Assembly: GCA_002414385.1 (NCBI GenBank)
Contig: DHZH01000001.1
Location: 248,431 to 312,430 of the forward strand
Origin: Gammaproteobacteria bacterium UBA5109
GTDB taxonomy: Bacteria > Pseudomonadota > Gammaproteobacteria > Pseudomonadales > Pseudohongiellaceae
Reading direction: 5' to 3'
Length of the DNA stretch: 64,000 nt
Below the pieces are notes generated by a model. It saw nothing but the letters and a program-made list of their open reading frames with translations. It did no database searches and had not been told where the DNA came from. Positions 35,535 to 45,556 of the stretch are shown one piece after another; the first letter of the stretch is position 1, and the number at the start of each line of letters is the position of its first letter. The position numbers were made by a program, and so were the translations under genes.

Positions 35535-36527
35535 ATGGAAAACAGATCAAAGCATCCCTTTGCCGAACTAAGTCCTGATATCGTGATCGATGCAGTCGAA
35601 AGCAGCGGCCTGATTTCCGATGCCCGGATACTGGCGCTGAACTCCTATGAGAACCGGGTATATCAGGTCGGGATTGAAGATGACGTCCCGGTGATTGTGA
35701 AATTTTACCGTCCCGGGCGCTGGAGCAGTGCACAGATACTCGAAGAGCATGACTTCAGTCATGAACTGGCTGAGCTTGAAATTCCGGTGGTGCCTCCAAA
35801 TCGAAATCAGGACGGAAAAAGCCTGCTGGAATATGCCGGTTTCCGCTTTGCCGTGTTTCAACGTAAAGGCGGCCATGCACCGGAACTGGACAATCCTGAA
35901 AACCTGAAAGTCCTGGGGCGTTTTCTCGGCCGTTTACACCAGGTCGGAGCCTTTCGTCCATTTCAGACCCGTAACACGCTCAGTATTGAACTGTTTGCTG
36001 AACAAAGTTCGCAGTATTTGCTGGAGCAGAATTTTCTGCCGAATGAATTGCGACAGGCCTATGAATCCCTGACCAGGGACCTGATTCAGCGTATGTACCA
36101 GATTAAAGGTGAGATAAGCGAGCCCCGCCTGCTTCGCATTCATGGTGACTGCCATGTCGGCAATGTGCTCTGGCGGGACGAAACGCCCCATTTTGTAGAT
36201 CTGGATGACTGCATGACAGCTCCGGCAATGCAGGATTTATGGATGCTTATGTCAGGCTCCCGTGAACAGCGCATGCGTCAGCTTTCGAAATTAATTGAAG
36301 GGTATGATGAGTTTTATCATTTCAATCCGGCTGAACTCATGCTGATGGAAACGTTCAGGACTTTACGCTTGATGAACTACAGCGCCTGGCTGGCGCGACG
36401 CTGGGATGATCCGGCTTTCCCGATGAATTTCACCTGGTTTAACACTGAACGTTACTGGGCCGGACATATCCTCGAATTACGTGAGCAGCTTTCTGCGCTG
36501 GATGAAGCGCCACTGCAGCTTTTTTAA
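35535..36527 (+). CDS. srkA: Stress response kinase SrkA (YihE/RdoA)
   Basis: Eukaryotic-like Ser/Thr protein kinase of the APH/YihE family. The 330 residues match. The catalytic loop reads IHGDCHVGNVLW (near 200-212), and the metal-binding aspartate is in HFVDLDDC. SrkA counteracts stress-induced death in E. coli and is often tied to the Cpx envelope response, where it is followed by dsbA. Here dsbA does not follow. It is divergent from hemH, with little space for two promoters. Confidence 0.9.
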   Translation: MENRSKHPFAELSPDIVIDAVESSGLISDARILALNSYENRVYQVGIEDDVPVIVKFYRPGRWSSAQILEEHDFSHELAELEIPVVPPNRNQDGKSLLEYAGFRFAVFQRKGGHAPELDNPENLKVLGRFLGRLHQVGAFRPFQTRNTLSIELFAEQSSQYLLEQNFLPNELRQAYESLTRDLIQRMYQIKGEISEPRLLRIHGDCHVGNVLWRDETPHFVDLDDCMTAPAMQDLWMLMSGSREQRMRQLSKLIEGYDEFYHFNPAELMLMETFRTLRLMNYSAWLARRWDDPAFPMNFTWFNTERYWAGHILELREQLSALDEAPLQLF

Positions 36528-36759
36528 GCAATTCAAATCGGGATAAGCCAATGCGTGCATGCTTTATATCTTCTGCTATTCATCGGCTCTTATTTCAAGG
36601 GACGGGTTTTGATGTTCATCGGCCAAAAGGGTAGAGTGATTTTGCCATGGTATTTTTAGTGGGGACTGAATTGCCCGTCCCATGGCGCCATATCAAGGTC
36701 AAAGCCAGGCATTACAGTTAGAAAAAATTACAGTGTAAATATCGGGGAAGAACTTAAGC

Positions 36760-39735
36760 ATGCAAAACAAATATAAACTGATGGGCAGCAGGCTTTTTAT
36801 CCTTTTGCCTTTTGTCCTGCTGGCTGCCTGCAATGCTAATGAGCAACAGGCTGAACCGGATCTTGCCGGACAGGAAATCATCACGCCGGTAAAAAGCCCC
36901 AATGACCGGCGCGAATACCGTGCACTGGTGCTGGACAACCAGATGAAAGTGCTGCTGATTTCAGACCCGGAATCAGAAACAGCCGCCGCTTCCGTGGATG
37001 TTGATTCCGGCTATAACGCTGATCCGGACAACTTCCAGGGACTGGCGCATTTTCTTGAGCACATGCTGTTTCTGGGCACGGACAAATATCCCGAACCGGG
37101 TGAATACCAGGAGTTTATTTCTTCCCGGGGTGGCAGCCATAATGCCTACACCGCCTACGAAAACACCAATTACTTTTTTGATATTGAAGCTGCATCGCTG
37201 GAAGCTGCGCTGGACCGTTTTTCCCGTTTTTTTGTTGCGCCACTGTTTAACGAAGCCTATGTAGAGCGGGAAAAAAATGCGGTTAATTCCGAATACCAGG
37301 CCAATCTGCAAAATGATGGCCGACGCGCCAATTCTGTCTGGAAGCAGGTTATCAATCAGGATCATCCCATCGCCCAGTTTTCCACAGGATCCCTGAATAC
37401 CCTGACTGACAGGGAAGACATCACCTTGCGTGAGGCTTTGCTGCGCCATTATGCTGAAAATTATTCAGCCAATGTCATGACCCTGGCGATTCTGGGGCAG
37501 GAGTCACTGGATGAACTGGAAAGGATGGCACGGGAATATTTCACCGAAGTTCCCAATAATGCCGTTGCAAGTCCTGCAACCACTGAGCCACTGTTTCTGC
37601 CCGGCCAGTTACCGGCTCTGGTCGAATATGAACCGTTTCGCGACAGCCGCAGTCTGTCCTACAGTTTTCCGATACCGGTACATATTGAGCGTTACCGGGA
37701 AAAACCGACGGCTTACCTGGGCAACCTGATTGGTCATGAAGGAGAGGGCAGCCTGCTGTCACTGTTACGCGACCGTGGCTGGGCCAATGGGCTCAGTGCC
37801 GGAGGCGGGCTCTCCTATGAAGACAATGCCACTTTTTCGGTGAATATTTCCCTGACCGAGGAAGGCCAGCAACGCATCGATGAAATCAGCCAGTTACTGT
37901 TTCAGTTTATTGAGCTGGTGCGACAGGATGGTATTCAGCAGTGGTTGTTTGAAGAGCAGCAAATGATGGCGCAGCTCGGTTTTGCCTTTCAGGAACCTGC
38001 CGGTGCAGTTTCAGCAGTGAGCACCCTGTCCCGGCGTATGCAGGAATATCCACTGGAAGAAATTCACACGGCACCTTATGCCTATGAAGAATTCAACCCT
38101 GATTTTTTAAATCAGATACTGGATGCGCTGAGACCGGATAATGTACTGCTCACTTTTACTTCACAACTGGTGGAACCGGAGCAGTTTGACCCCTGGTATA
38201 ACGCCGGATATCGCTATTCAGCAATTCCGCAAGCACGTGTGGCATCCTGGAATGCCGGGCAGATTGATCCGGCACTGGCCATTGCCGAACCCAATCCTTT
38301 CCTGCCAGAGGACATTTCCCTGAAAGCAACTGAGACCCGTGACCTGAGCGAACTGAGTGTGGAGGAAATTGTCGAGAAACCGGAACTGATTCTTGATGAA
38401 GATGGTATTCGCCTGTGGTTCTCGCAGGACAATATTTACAGGCAGCCCCGGGCAACTTTCTTTTTATATGCCATGACGCCGCTGTTCAGTGATTCCCTGG
38501 AAAACACTATTTTATCCAGTCTTGCCATCAGGCTGCTGAACGACAAACTGAATGAATACGAATACCCGGCCAATCTGGCTGGAGTTTACTATCAGGTTTC
38601 AAGACGTTCGCGCGGCTTTACCCTGACACTGGGTGGCTATGACGACAAGCAGGATATCCTCCTGAGTGAAGTGCTGGAAACGCTGGAAGAAGCGGATTTT
38701 GCCGAAGAGCGCTTTGACATTATCCGGACGGAGATGATCCGGACACTGCAAAATGCCGACCTGCAAAACCCTTATGTTCGTGCCTATGGCGAAGTGCAGA
38801 ATCTGTTGAGTAATCCGTACTGGTCTGATGAAGAAAGACTCGCAGCCCTGGAACAGATCTCCTTTGCCGAAGTGCAGGCTTTTATTCCCCGCATGATGGA
38901 AAACCTCACCTTCGATGCACTCTATCACGGCAATGTAACCGAGGAAGATGCTCTGAACCTGATTGCGGAAATCAGGCAGTACCTGCAGGTTTCACCACAA
39001 GCTGAGGCGCCTCCTTTCGGGACTGTCATTGATTTGCCCGATCCGCAACGCATCGTGCTGGAGCTTGAAGTTGAACACGATGATTCCGCAGTCGTGGTCT
39101 ATATCCAGGCGCCGGACGACACGCTTGAGAGCCGTGCAATCTTTTCAATGCTGGGCACTGCGATACGCTCGCCGTTTTTTGAAGAACTGCGGACTGAAAG
39201 ACAGCTTGGTTACATCGTCAATGCCGGAGCCATGTCTTTAATGGATGTCAGCGGTCTGGTCATGTACATCCAGTCTCCTGTCGCAGACCCCGCCACGCTG
39301 GAGGCACATATAGCTGATTTTGTCAGGCAGTACGCCATGGTCCTTAATGAAATGCCGCAAGAGGAATTTGACATGATCAAGGCTGGCCTGCTCACCAATC
39401 TGCGTGAGAAACCCCAACGACTTGGCAGTTTAAGCAGCCGTTTCTGGGGAGATATTCTTGAACAAAATCTGCAAACAGACAGCCGCCTGCAACTGGCTGA
39501 TGCCATTGCTGCAGTGAACAAGGAAGATGTCCTGACTTTTTACCAGGACTATGTCAATTCGGATACTTATGGAGAACTGGTATCGCGATCATTCGGCAGA
39601 AATCATGCACTTGAATATGAGCAGGCGCAGGAAAATTATGCCGAAGGCACAAGAGTGCTGGAAGAAACAGCAGAAAGTTACCGGGCCTTCAAGGAAAGCC
39701 AGGCTGTCTATGAATTCAGAACCGGCATTAATTGA
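36760..39735 (+). CDS. M16 family zinc protease (pitrilysin/insulinase-like), predicted lipoprotein
   Basis: A lipobox LLAAC (Cys 24) predicts a membrane-anchored lipoprotein. The inverted zinc motif HFLEH is at residues 97-101, with the third ligand glutamate in the downstream NAVNSEYQ (near 176). The 991 residues span the four M16 repeats of pitrilysin-class enzymes. The C-terminal half keeps the usual FEELRTERQLGYIV block. A ribosome site GGGGAAG is eight bases upstream. It is likely to degrade peptides in the periplasm. Confidence 0.92.
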   Translation: MQNKYKLMGSRLFILLPFVLLAACNANEQQAEPDLAGQEIITPVKSPNDRREYRALVLDNQMKVLLISDPESETAAASVDVDSGYNADPDNFQGLAHFLEHMLFLGTDKYPEPGEYQEFISSRGGSHNAYTAYENTNYFFDIEAASLEAALDRFSRFFVAPLFNEAYVEREKNAVNSEYQANLQNDGRRANSVWKQVINQDHPIAQFSTGSLNTLTDREDITLREALLRHYAENYSANVMTLAILGQESLDELERMAREYFTEVPNNAVASPATTEPLFLPGQLPALVEYEPFRDSRSLSYSFPIPVHIERYREKPTAYLGNLIGHEGEGSLLSLLRDRGWANGLSAGGGLSYEDNATFSVNISLTEEGQQRIDEISQLLFQFIELVRQDGIQQWLFEEQQMMAQLGFAFQEPAGAVSAVSTLSRRMQEYPLEEIHTAPYAYEEFNPDFLNQILDALRPDNVLLTFTSQLVEPEQFDPWYNAGYRYSAIPQARVASWNAGQIDPALAIAEPNPFLPEDISLKATETRDLSELSVEEIVEKPELILDEDGIRLWFSQDNIYRQPRATFFLYAMTPLFSDSLENTILSSLAIRLLNDKLNEYEYPANLAGVYYQVSRRSRGFTLTLGGYDDKQDILLSEVLETLEEADFAEERFDIIRTEMIRTLQNADLQNPYVRAYGEVQNLLSNPYWSDEERLAALEQISFAEVQAFIPRMMENLTFDALYHGNVTEEDALNLIAEIRQYLQVSPQAEAPPFGTVIDLPDPQRIVLELEVEHDDSAVVVYIQAPDDTLESRAIFSMLGTAIRSPFFEELRTERQLGYIVNAGAMSLMDVSGLVMYIQSPVADPATLEAHIADFVRQYAMVLNEMPQEEFDMIKAGLLTNLREKPQRLGSLSSRFWGDILEQNLQTDSRLQLADAIAAVNKEDVLTFYQDYVNSDTYGELVSRSFGRNHALEYEQAQENYAEGTRVLEETAESYRAFKESQAVYEFRTGIN

Positions 39736-39754
39736 AGGGCAGAGCAGGTATGCC

Positions 39755-39805
39755 TGTAGGAGGGACTTTAGTCCCGAAGCTATTCGCGGTTAAAACCGCT
39801 CCTAC
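39755..39805. repeat. REP-like repeat pair 3, overlapping the end of the glycosyltransferase gene
   Basis: TGTAGGAGGGACTTTAGTCC (from 39755) and TTCGCGGTTAAAACCGCTCC (from 39783) are the two unit types of cluster 1, here as one pair. The second unit runs into the coding end of the 39780-41012 gene. Confidence 0.9.
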
Positions 39806-41012
39806 GAGACAGCGCAGAGCGGATAAACCCGAATTCGTCCTGCTGGCTTTGCAGCTCCTGCAGAGATACTGAATTCAATCCTGCATCACGCAGGCAATGG
39901 ATTAATTTGAGCGTACGAAAGGCATCAAACCAGTTATGCATGTGACGTAAAAAGCCTGCGGAATTTTTGCTGTGCGTTTGTGCATGCAGCAGGGCTTTTG
40001 CAGTACCCATGTTCCTTAAACAGTTTCGTAGTGATTTGTCAGCAATCAGTTTCTCATAGTCTTGCTGATTTTCCAGAGCAGGAATTAGCTGCAACCATTG
40101 CTTCAGCAGCACAAAACATTGTGGATGATAATAAGTGTATTCCTCATGCTTTACTGACAGGCGTGAAATTTTGTTGACTGCCTGCCCGGTGCCAAAGGGA
40201 GCACGTGCCGAACTCCTGCCGGAGAGAATCAACGGTGCTGAATCCAGCAGGGAAATGGCAGCAGTTTTTGCCAGTTTGTTTAGTAGATAAAAATCTTCAC
40301 CGCCGGCGCGTTTTGGAAAACCCCGGACCAGCGCATAATATTTTGTGTTGAGCAGCAGGGTACTGCCGATGGTGTGAAAGGCATAAGGGGAGCCGGCCCA
40401 CTGCAGGCCGCACACATAATAATGTAGACCCAGTTCATAGCGTCTCAGGCTCCGGTTGAGTTCTGGATCCGGGTTGTCTTCATGTTCAAAGGAGTAGATA
40501 GCCGCTGCAGCAGTTGCATCAGGCTGGGCCGCAAAATAATCAGCCGGTAAACTCACATCGGCATCAGTGCTGTGTATCCACTGGGAGCTAACTTTTTTAT
40601 CAGCGATTAAGCAACAGGCAAGATCACAGGCTATCTTTCTGGCCAGACCAACCGCTGCACTGGCTGGCAGACCATAGCGTTCAAGCAGAAGGATATGACT
40701 GGAATGCGCATTGAGCTGAAGCAGGCTACTACGATCATCAATTGTCTGGACCGGCTGCAAAGTATTCCTGAGTCTTGTCGCATATTCTTTTGTTGCCTGT
40801 TCCGCAGCCGAATCGGTCTTTGAATCCGGGCTATTGAGCACCAGTATCACTAACAAGGTCTCTTGCTGAGACAGACGTTCCAGGAGATTTGTCAGGTATT
40901 GGTCTTCATCAAATGCAGGAATACAGATTACCTGCTGCCAGTTGCCCTGAAGATGCTCAGAAAGGGCAATGTCATTTTCAGCATAATGCTGAAGGTACTG
41001 CTGCATTGACAT
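39780..41012 (-). CDS. Glycosyltransferase family 2-like protein
   Basis: The N-terminal part (WQQVICIPAFDEDQYLTNLL, near 25-45) and HSTDADVSLPADYF (near 148-161, with a DxD-like DAD) fit GT-A glycosyltransferases. A further FPKRAGGEDFYLL follows near 235. There is no membrane helix. The acceptor is unknown. AGGA six bases upstream supports the start. Its last seven sense codons (RSGFNRE) and stop are provided by a REP-like repeat, so the native C-terminus has probably been replaced. Confidence 0.7.
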   Translation of the reverse strand: MSMQQYLQHYAENDIALSEHLQGNWQQVICIPAFDEDQYLTNLLERLSQQETLLVILVLNSPDSKTDSAAEQATKEYATRLRNTLQPVQTIDDRSSLLQLNAHSSHILLLERYGLPASAAVGLARKIACDLACCLIADKKVSSQWIHSTDADVSLPADYFAAQPDATAAAAIYSFEHEDNPDPELNRSLRRYELGLHYYVCGLQWAGSPYAFHTIGSTLLLNTKYYALVRGFPKRAGGEDFYLLNKLAKTAAISLLDSAPLILSGRSSARAPFGTGQAVNKISRLSVKHEEYTYYHPQCFVLLKQWLQLIPALENQQDYEKLIADKSLRNCLRNMGTAKALLHAQTHSKNSAGFLRHMHNWFDAFRTLKLIHCLRDAGLNSVSLQELQSQQDEFGFIRSALSRRSGFNRE

Positions 41013-41059
41013 GAGTGTCCTGTCTCGTAAATCCTATGCCTAAGAGCCCTGGGCTGACA

Positions 41060-44000
41060 CTAGTTGCTTACGGGGATTGCTGTTGTGGCTTGCACATTTC
41101 TCTTTCTGGATAATAATTTCTTCACGTCTTCCAGAATGACATAAAGGCAGGGAATCAGCAGCAGAGTAATGACCGTTGCGAACAGGATACCGAAGGCCAG
41201 TGAGGCTGCCATCGGGATCAGGAAACGGGCCTGAAGACTGGTCTCGGTCATGATGGGGAGCAAGCCGATAAAGGTGGTCAATGAAGTCAGGAGTATGGCC
41301 CGGAAGCGTGCCTTGCCAGCTTTTAAAACCGAATCGGTGAGCGACATCTCTTTCTTGGACCGGTTAATAAAATCCACCAGGATAATACTGTCATTGACCA
41401 CCACACCGGACAGGGCAATGATGCCGAGGAAGGATAAAAAGTTCAGCGGCATGTCAATGATCAAGTGTCCGGCGATTGCCCCGACGATACCAAAGGGAAT
41501 GACACCCATGATAATCAGCGGTTGCATGTAGGAGCGCAGGGGCACAGCGAGCAGGGCATAAATGCCGAACAGGGCAAAAATCAGGCCACGGATCATGTCG
41601 GTCGCCAGATCTTCAGTCAGTGAAAGTCCACCGTCAGTTTGCAGGTTAACGGCCGGATAGCGCTGGAAAAGTTCGGGGAAAAAATTGGTCTGTAAATCGC
41701 GGGCCACTTCGGCTGGCTCAACCTGGCTTTCAATGATGTCAGCATTAACAGCGACTGAACGTTCTCCCTGAACCCGTCGAATAGTCGCGTAACCCTGTCC
41801 CATGGTGTAGTCGGCTACCGAGCTGAAGGGGATAACATCGCCGTTAGCGGAGCGAATATACATACTTTCAAGGTTGCCGATGGAAACACGATTGCTCTCA
41901 GGGTATTTGACCATGACCCGTATTTCATCGTCGCCACGCTGGATTCTCTGGGCCTGGGCACCAAAAAATGCGCTGCGAACCTGCGATGAAATATCATTCA
42001 GGGTCAAGCCCATCACTTCAGCTCGTGGTTTTATCTCAAGGCGTAATTCATCCTGGTTGCTGACGGCACCATTGGTGATGTTGATCAGTCCGGCATAGGT
42101 ATTCAGCTGGTTTTCAAGTTCGCCAGCTGCAGCAATCAGCTGTTCGGGACTGTTACTGACCAGCTGATAGGAGATGGCATTGCCGCCGATACCATCGGTG
42201 CTGGTAACCACGGCTGATTTCAGCCCCGGCATATTGCCAATGTAGTCCACCAGATATTGATCAATGAGGCCGGGTTCAACCTGGCTGGCGACATCCTTGT
42301 CCAGTTCCAGTACGGCAATACCGGAGGCACTACCGGTTGCAACAATAAGCAGATGGTCGAGTACTTCTGTGGACAGCTCGCCGGTTTCAGCATCCATGAA
42401 TTCAAAATTCCCGTTCAGTGACAGTGCGGCCTCTTCCAGTCTGTTCATGATGCTTCGGGACTGCTGATTGGGAATACCTTCCACCATGGTGACGTTGACC
42501 TGAATGAAATCGCTGGCAATGTTGGGCAGGAAAACCACGCGGATCAGCCCACCACCGATCAGGCCGACAGACAAAATCAACAGCCCGATAAAACTGGCCA
42601 GGGTACTGTAGCGATTTTTCAGACACAGTTTCAGAAAGGGCTCGTAGAATCTGTCGACAAAGTAAGTGAGTCCGCGATTGGTTCCCGTTTGCAGACCGTG
42701 AAAGAATCCATGCGTAGACGGCTTGCCAAAATGAGCCAGATGCGACGGTAAAATAAGCTTGGATTCCACCAGCGAAAAGATCAGGCAAAGGATGACCACG
42801 CCGCCGATAGCACCAATAAAGGAGGACAGAATGCCGCTTATCATCATCAGCGGCAGGAAGGCAACGATGGTGGTCAGCACACCAAAAGTTGCAGGCCGGG
42901 CAACCCTTAAAGCGCCATGTACCACACTTTGGGTGCTGTGTCCGTATTTGGAAATGCCGTGATGGGCACTTTCTCCGATAATAATGGCATCATCAACCAC
43001 GATCCCCAGCACCATGATAAAGCCGAACAGGCTCATCTGGTTGATATCGATACCCAGGCTTGGCATCAGGGCAAAGGCGCCAAGAAAGCAGATTGGAATA
43101 CCGAAAATTACCCAGAATGCCAGGCGAATTTCCAGAAACACCGTTAATATAAGAAAGACAAGCAGCGCTCCGAGCAGCATATTCTCGGTCATCATGTTGA
43201 GGCGGTCCTGCAGATAGAAGGATGTATCTCCCCACAAATCCAGATTGATTTCTTCTGGAAGATCAGCACGGCGCTCTTCAACATAGTTTCTGACTGTTTC
43301 CGTGACCTGCAGGACATTCTGGTTGGTGGTCGTCTGAATGACCAGTTCAACCGTCGGTGTGCCGTCGAAGCGGGCATAAAACTCGCTGTCCTCGAAGCCG
43401 TCGATGACAGTGGCAATATCTCCGACTGTCAGTATCGAGCCATCACTGGTGGTCATCAACACAATCCGGTCAAAGTCCTGGTAGTTGTATGCCAGGGCCT
43501 GGGTCCTGACCAGGATGTCACCCCCGGCTGTTTCCAGTGAACCGGCGGGCAGGTCCAGTGATGAAGCACGGATACGCTGGGCTATATCATCCAGCGTCAG
43601 GCCGTATTTGAGCAGGCTGTCTTCGGAAACTTCGATGGCGATTTCGTAATTTCTGATTCCTTGCAAGCTCACTGAAGTGATGTCATCCAGTTCCAGTAAT
43701 TCGTTACGAATGGACTGCGCCAGTTCTTTTTGTGTCATCGGGTCCATTTCGCCATGCACGGCCAGCCGAATGGCGGGCTGGCGCTGAATGATACGCGACA
43801 CTCTTGCCGGTTCTGCCTGAACCGGGAAGGTCTGAATGCCATCGACATTGACTTTGACTTCATTGAGGACTTCATTGATGTCATAAGTATCATCGATTTC
43901 CAGCGTAACGTTGCCGGAGCCTTCGTTGGCCGTGGAGCGAATAAAATCAATGCCGTCGATATCTTCCAGTGCACTTTCAATCTGGATCAGGATGCCGTTT

Positions 44001-44200
44001 TCCACATCTGCAGGAGAGGCACCGGGATAGGCAACAGTTACCTGGATAAGCGGAATCTCGATATCCGGATTGTTCCTTTTGGTCATGGTGAAAACGGAAA
44101 ATGTGCCGGCAATGATGATGATGAACATCAACAGGTTGGCCGCAACATGATTGTTGGCAAACCAGGCAATGAGTCCTTTTTGTTGTTCGGTTTGAGTCAT
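41060..44200 (-). CDS. RND efflux transporter permease
   Basis: Inner-membrane proton-driven pump of the AcrB/MexB superfamily, 1046 residues from the start chosen here (AGG seven bases upstream, four bases after the adaptor stop). It has a first helix LLMFIIIIAGTFSVFTM, two large periplasmic loops and two six-helix blocks, including GIVVDDAIIIGE and SGVVVNDSIILVD in the helix-4 positions that carry the proton-relay residues. The divergent EIPLIQVTVAYPGASPADVE opening fits the less-studied HAE/NFE-type subgroup. A partner outer-membrane channel is not in the window. Confidence 0.92.
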   Translation of the reverse strand: MTQTEQQKGLIAWFANNHVAANLLMFIIIIAGTFSVFTMTKRNNPDIEIPLIQVTVAYPGASPADVENGILIQIESALEDIDGIDFIRSTANEGSGNVTLEIDDTYDINEVLNEVKVNVDGIQTFPVQAEPARVSRIIQRQPAIRLAVHGEMDPMTQKELAQSIRNELLELDDITSVSLQGIRNYEIAIEVSEDSLLKYGLTLDDIAQRIRASSLDLPAGSLETAGGDILVRTQALAYNYQDFDRIVLMTTSDGSILTVGDIATVIDGFEDSEFYARFDGTPTVELVIQTTTNQNVLQVTETVRNYVEERRADLPEEINLDLWGDTSFYLQDRLNMMTENMLLGALLVFLILTVFLEIRLAFWVIFGIPICFLGAFALMPSLGIDINQMSLFGFIMVLGIVVDDAIIIGESAHHGISKYGHSTQSVVHGALRVARPATFGVLTTIVAFLPLMMISGILSSFIGAIGGVVILCLIFSLVESKLILPSHLAHFGKPSTHGFFHGLQTGTNRGLTYFVDRFYEPFLKLCLKNRYSTLASFIGLLILSVGLIGGGLIRVVFLPNIASDFIQVNVTMVEGIPNQQSRSIMNRLEEAALSLNGNFEFMDAETGELSTEVLDHLLIVATGSASGIAVLELDKDVASQVEPGLIDQYLVDYIGNMPGLKSAVVTSTDGIGGNAISYQLVSNSPEQLIAAAGELENQLNTYAGLINITNGAVSNQDELRLEIKPRAEVMGLTLNDISSQVRSAFFGAQAQRIQRGDDEIRVMVKYPESNRVSIGNLESMYIRSANGDVIPFSSVADYTMGQGYATIRRVQGERSVAVNADIIESQVEPAEVARDLQTNFFPELFQRYPAVNLQTDGGLSLTEDLATDMIRGLIFALFGIYALLAVPLRSYMQPLIIMGVIPFGIVGAIAGHLIIDMPLNFLSFLGIIALSGVVVNDSIILVDFINRSKKEMSLTDSVLKAGKARFRAILLTSLTTFIGLLPIMTETSLQARFLIPMAASLAFGILFATVITLLLIPCLYVILEDVKKLLSRKRNVQATTAIPVSN

Positions 44201-44204
44201 TGTT

Positions 44205-45422
44205 TTACCTGCCCTGGCTGAGTTTGGCAGCCGGGTTTGGCTGCAGTTCAACCTGAACCAGTGTGCTGTTGAGCGGGTTTTCCATACGGGTCAGTATCAC
44301 CTGATCACCGGCTTCAAGCCCGCTTCTGATATATACCTGGTCACCACTGCTGGTAATGACATCGACATAGCGGGTCCGTAAACGGTTTTCCCGGTCGGCC
44401 ACCCAGACCAGGTCATTGGCGAGCAGGGTATAGCGGGGCAGTATCATGACGTCTTCCAGTAAGCGGCCCTGAATTTCGGCATTGACATAAGTCCCGATAC
44501 GCAGCGGTTCCTCATGCTCATTACTGTAAAGTTTGTAGGGGTCCCTGACCTGCACGACGCTGAAAAGTACACGGGTTCTGGTATCCAGCACGGCTTCGGT
44601 ACGGGTCAGCCGGCCGGACCAGCGGTATTCGGTGCCGCCCAGGACAGAGCTTAATTCGACATCGAGACCGGCAGCATAAAATTCATCATTCGAAGCAGCC
44701 GTTTCATTGAGCGGGGAAGGCAGGTCAAGATACTCGATTTTATTTTCCGGGATGGGTAGACGGACCTCGGCGTAATCGACGGCAAAGATCTCGGCAATTG
44801 TTGCTCCGGCACTGACAAACTGTCCAATATCGGTATTTTTGGCCGAAATCAGCCCGTCATAGGGAGCTGTTATGGTGGTTTTGTTCAGGTCGGCCCTGGC
44901 TTTTTCCAGGTTTGCCTGGGCTGAGGCCAGTTGTGCTTCAGCATTTTCCAACTGGGGAATTCGCAGGTACAGATCCGGGGTACGAATCTGGTTTTGCTGT
45001 GCTTCCGTCATGCGGTCCCATTCACGCCGGGCAATCTCAGCTTCAGCGCGTTCCTGTGCAAGAGCGCTGCGGGCCGAAGCCACGGCAGCTTCACTCTGAC
45101 TGGCAGCGGCTCGATAATTCTGGTCGTCCAGACGTATTAGAGTATCGCCTGCCCGAAAGAACCCGCCGACAACAAAGGCAGGGGAGACTTCAACAACCCG
45201 GCCTGCAACTTCAGAGACCAGGGTGGTGTTGGTCCGGGCCTGGACCGTTCCCTGTGATGCAACCCGTAGGTAGACGTCCTCACGTGCAGGCATCATGGCC
45301 TCGACAACAATTGTTGCCTCGGTAATTTCTTCCTGAGGCGGAGCCTCACGGTTTGAGATCAGGGCGAAGGCAACACCGATAGAGCCCAACAGGATCAGGA
45401 CAGGTAAAATAATTCGCAGCAT
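44205..45422 (-). CDS. RND efflux periplasmic adaptor (membrane fusion protein)
   Basis: An N-terminal membrane anchor (LRIILPVLILLGSIGVAFAL) is followed by a barrel-sandwich (lipoyl) segment (VASQGTVQARTNTTLVSEVA), an alpha-hairpin (about residues 95-190, Gln/Ala-rich) and beta-barrel domains. It bridges the permease to an outer-membrane channel. The start at 45422 is preferred because GGGGAT precedes it; the ATG ten codons upstream (45452) lacks a clear site. The gene is immediately followed by the permease gene. Confidence 0.9.
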   Translation of the reverse strand: MLRIILPVLILLGSIGVAFALISNREAPPQEEITEATIVVEAMMPAREDVYLRVASQGTVQARTNTTLVSEVAGRVVEVSPAFVVGGFFRAGDTLIRLDDQNYRAAASQSEAAVASARSALAQERAEAEIARREWDRMTEAQQNQIRTPDLYLRIPQLENAEAQLASAQANLEKARADLNKTTITAPYDGLISAKNTDIGQFVSAGATIAEIFAVDYAEVRLPIPENKIEYLDLPSPLNETAASNDEFYAAGLDVELSSVLGGTEYRWSGRLTRTEAVLDTRTRVLFSVVQVRDPYKLYSNEHEEPLRIGTYVNAEIQGRLLEDVMILPRYTLLANDLVWVADRENRLRTRYVDVITSSGDQVYIRSGLEAGDQVILTRMENPLNSTLVQVELQPNPAAKLSQGR

Positions 45423-45556
45423 TTTTATTTTTATCCCCACTAAGCATTCCATGCAATGGTTTGCATATTACATGCCAATGTTTATTTAAACGAGAGCCAG
45501 GGTGAAAAAGTTCAGTGCGAATGCAGACAAAACGCTGTAAAACGCGGGGAAAGATA

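Noticed and set aside
36600..36684. Inverted repeat GGGACGGG / CCCGTCCC upstream of the M16 protease gene
   Set aside because: Arms of eight bases separated by about 70 bases with no further symmetry; could be chance.
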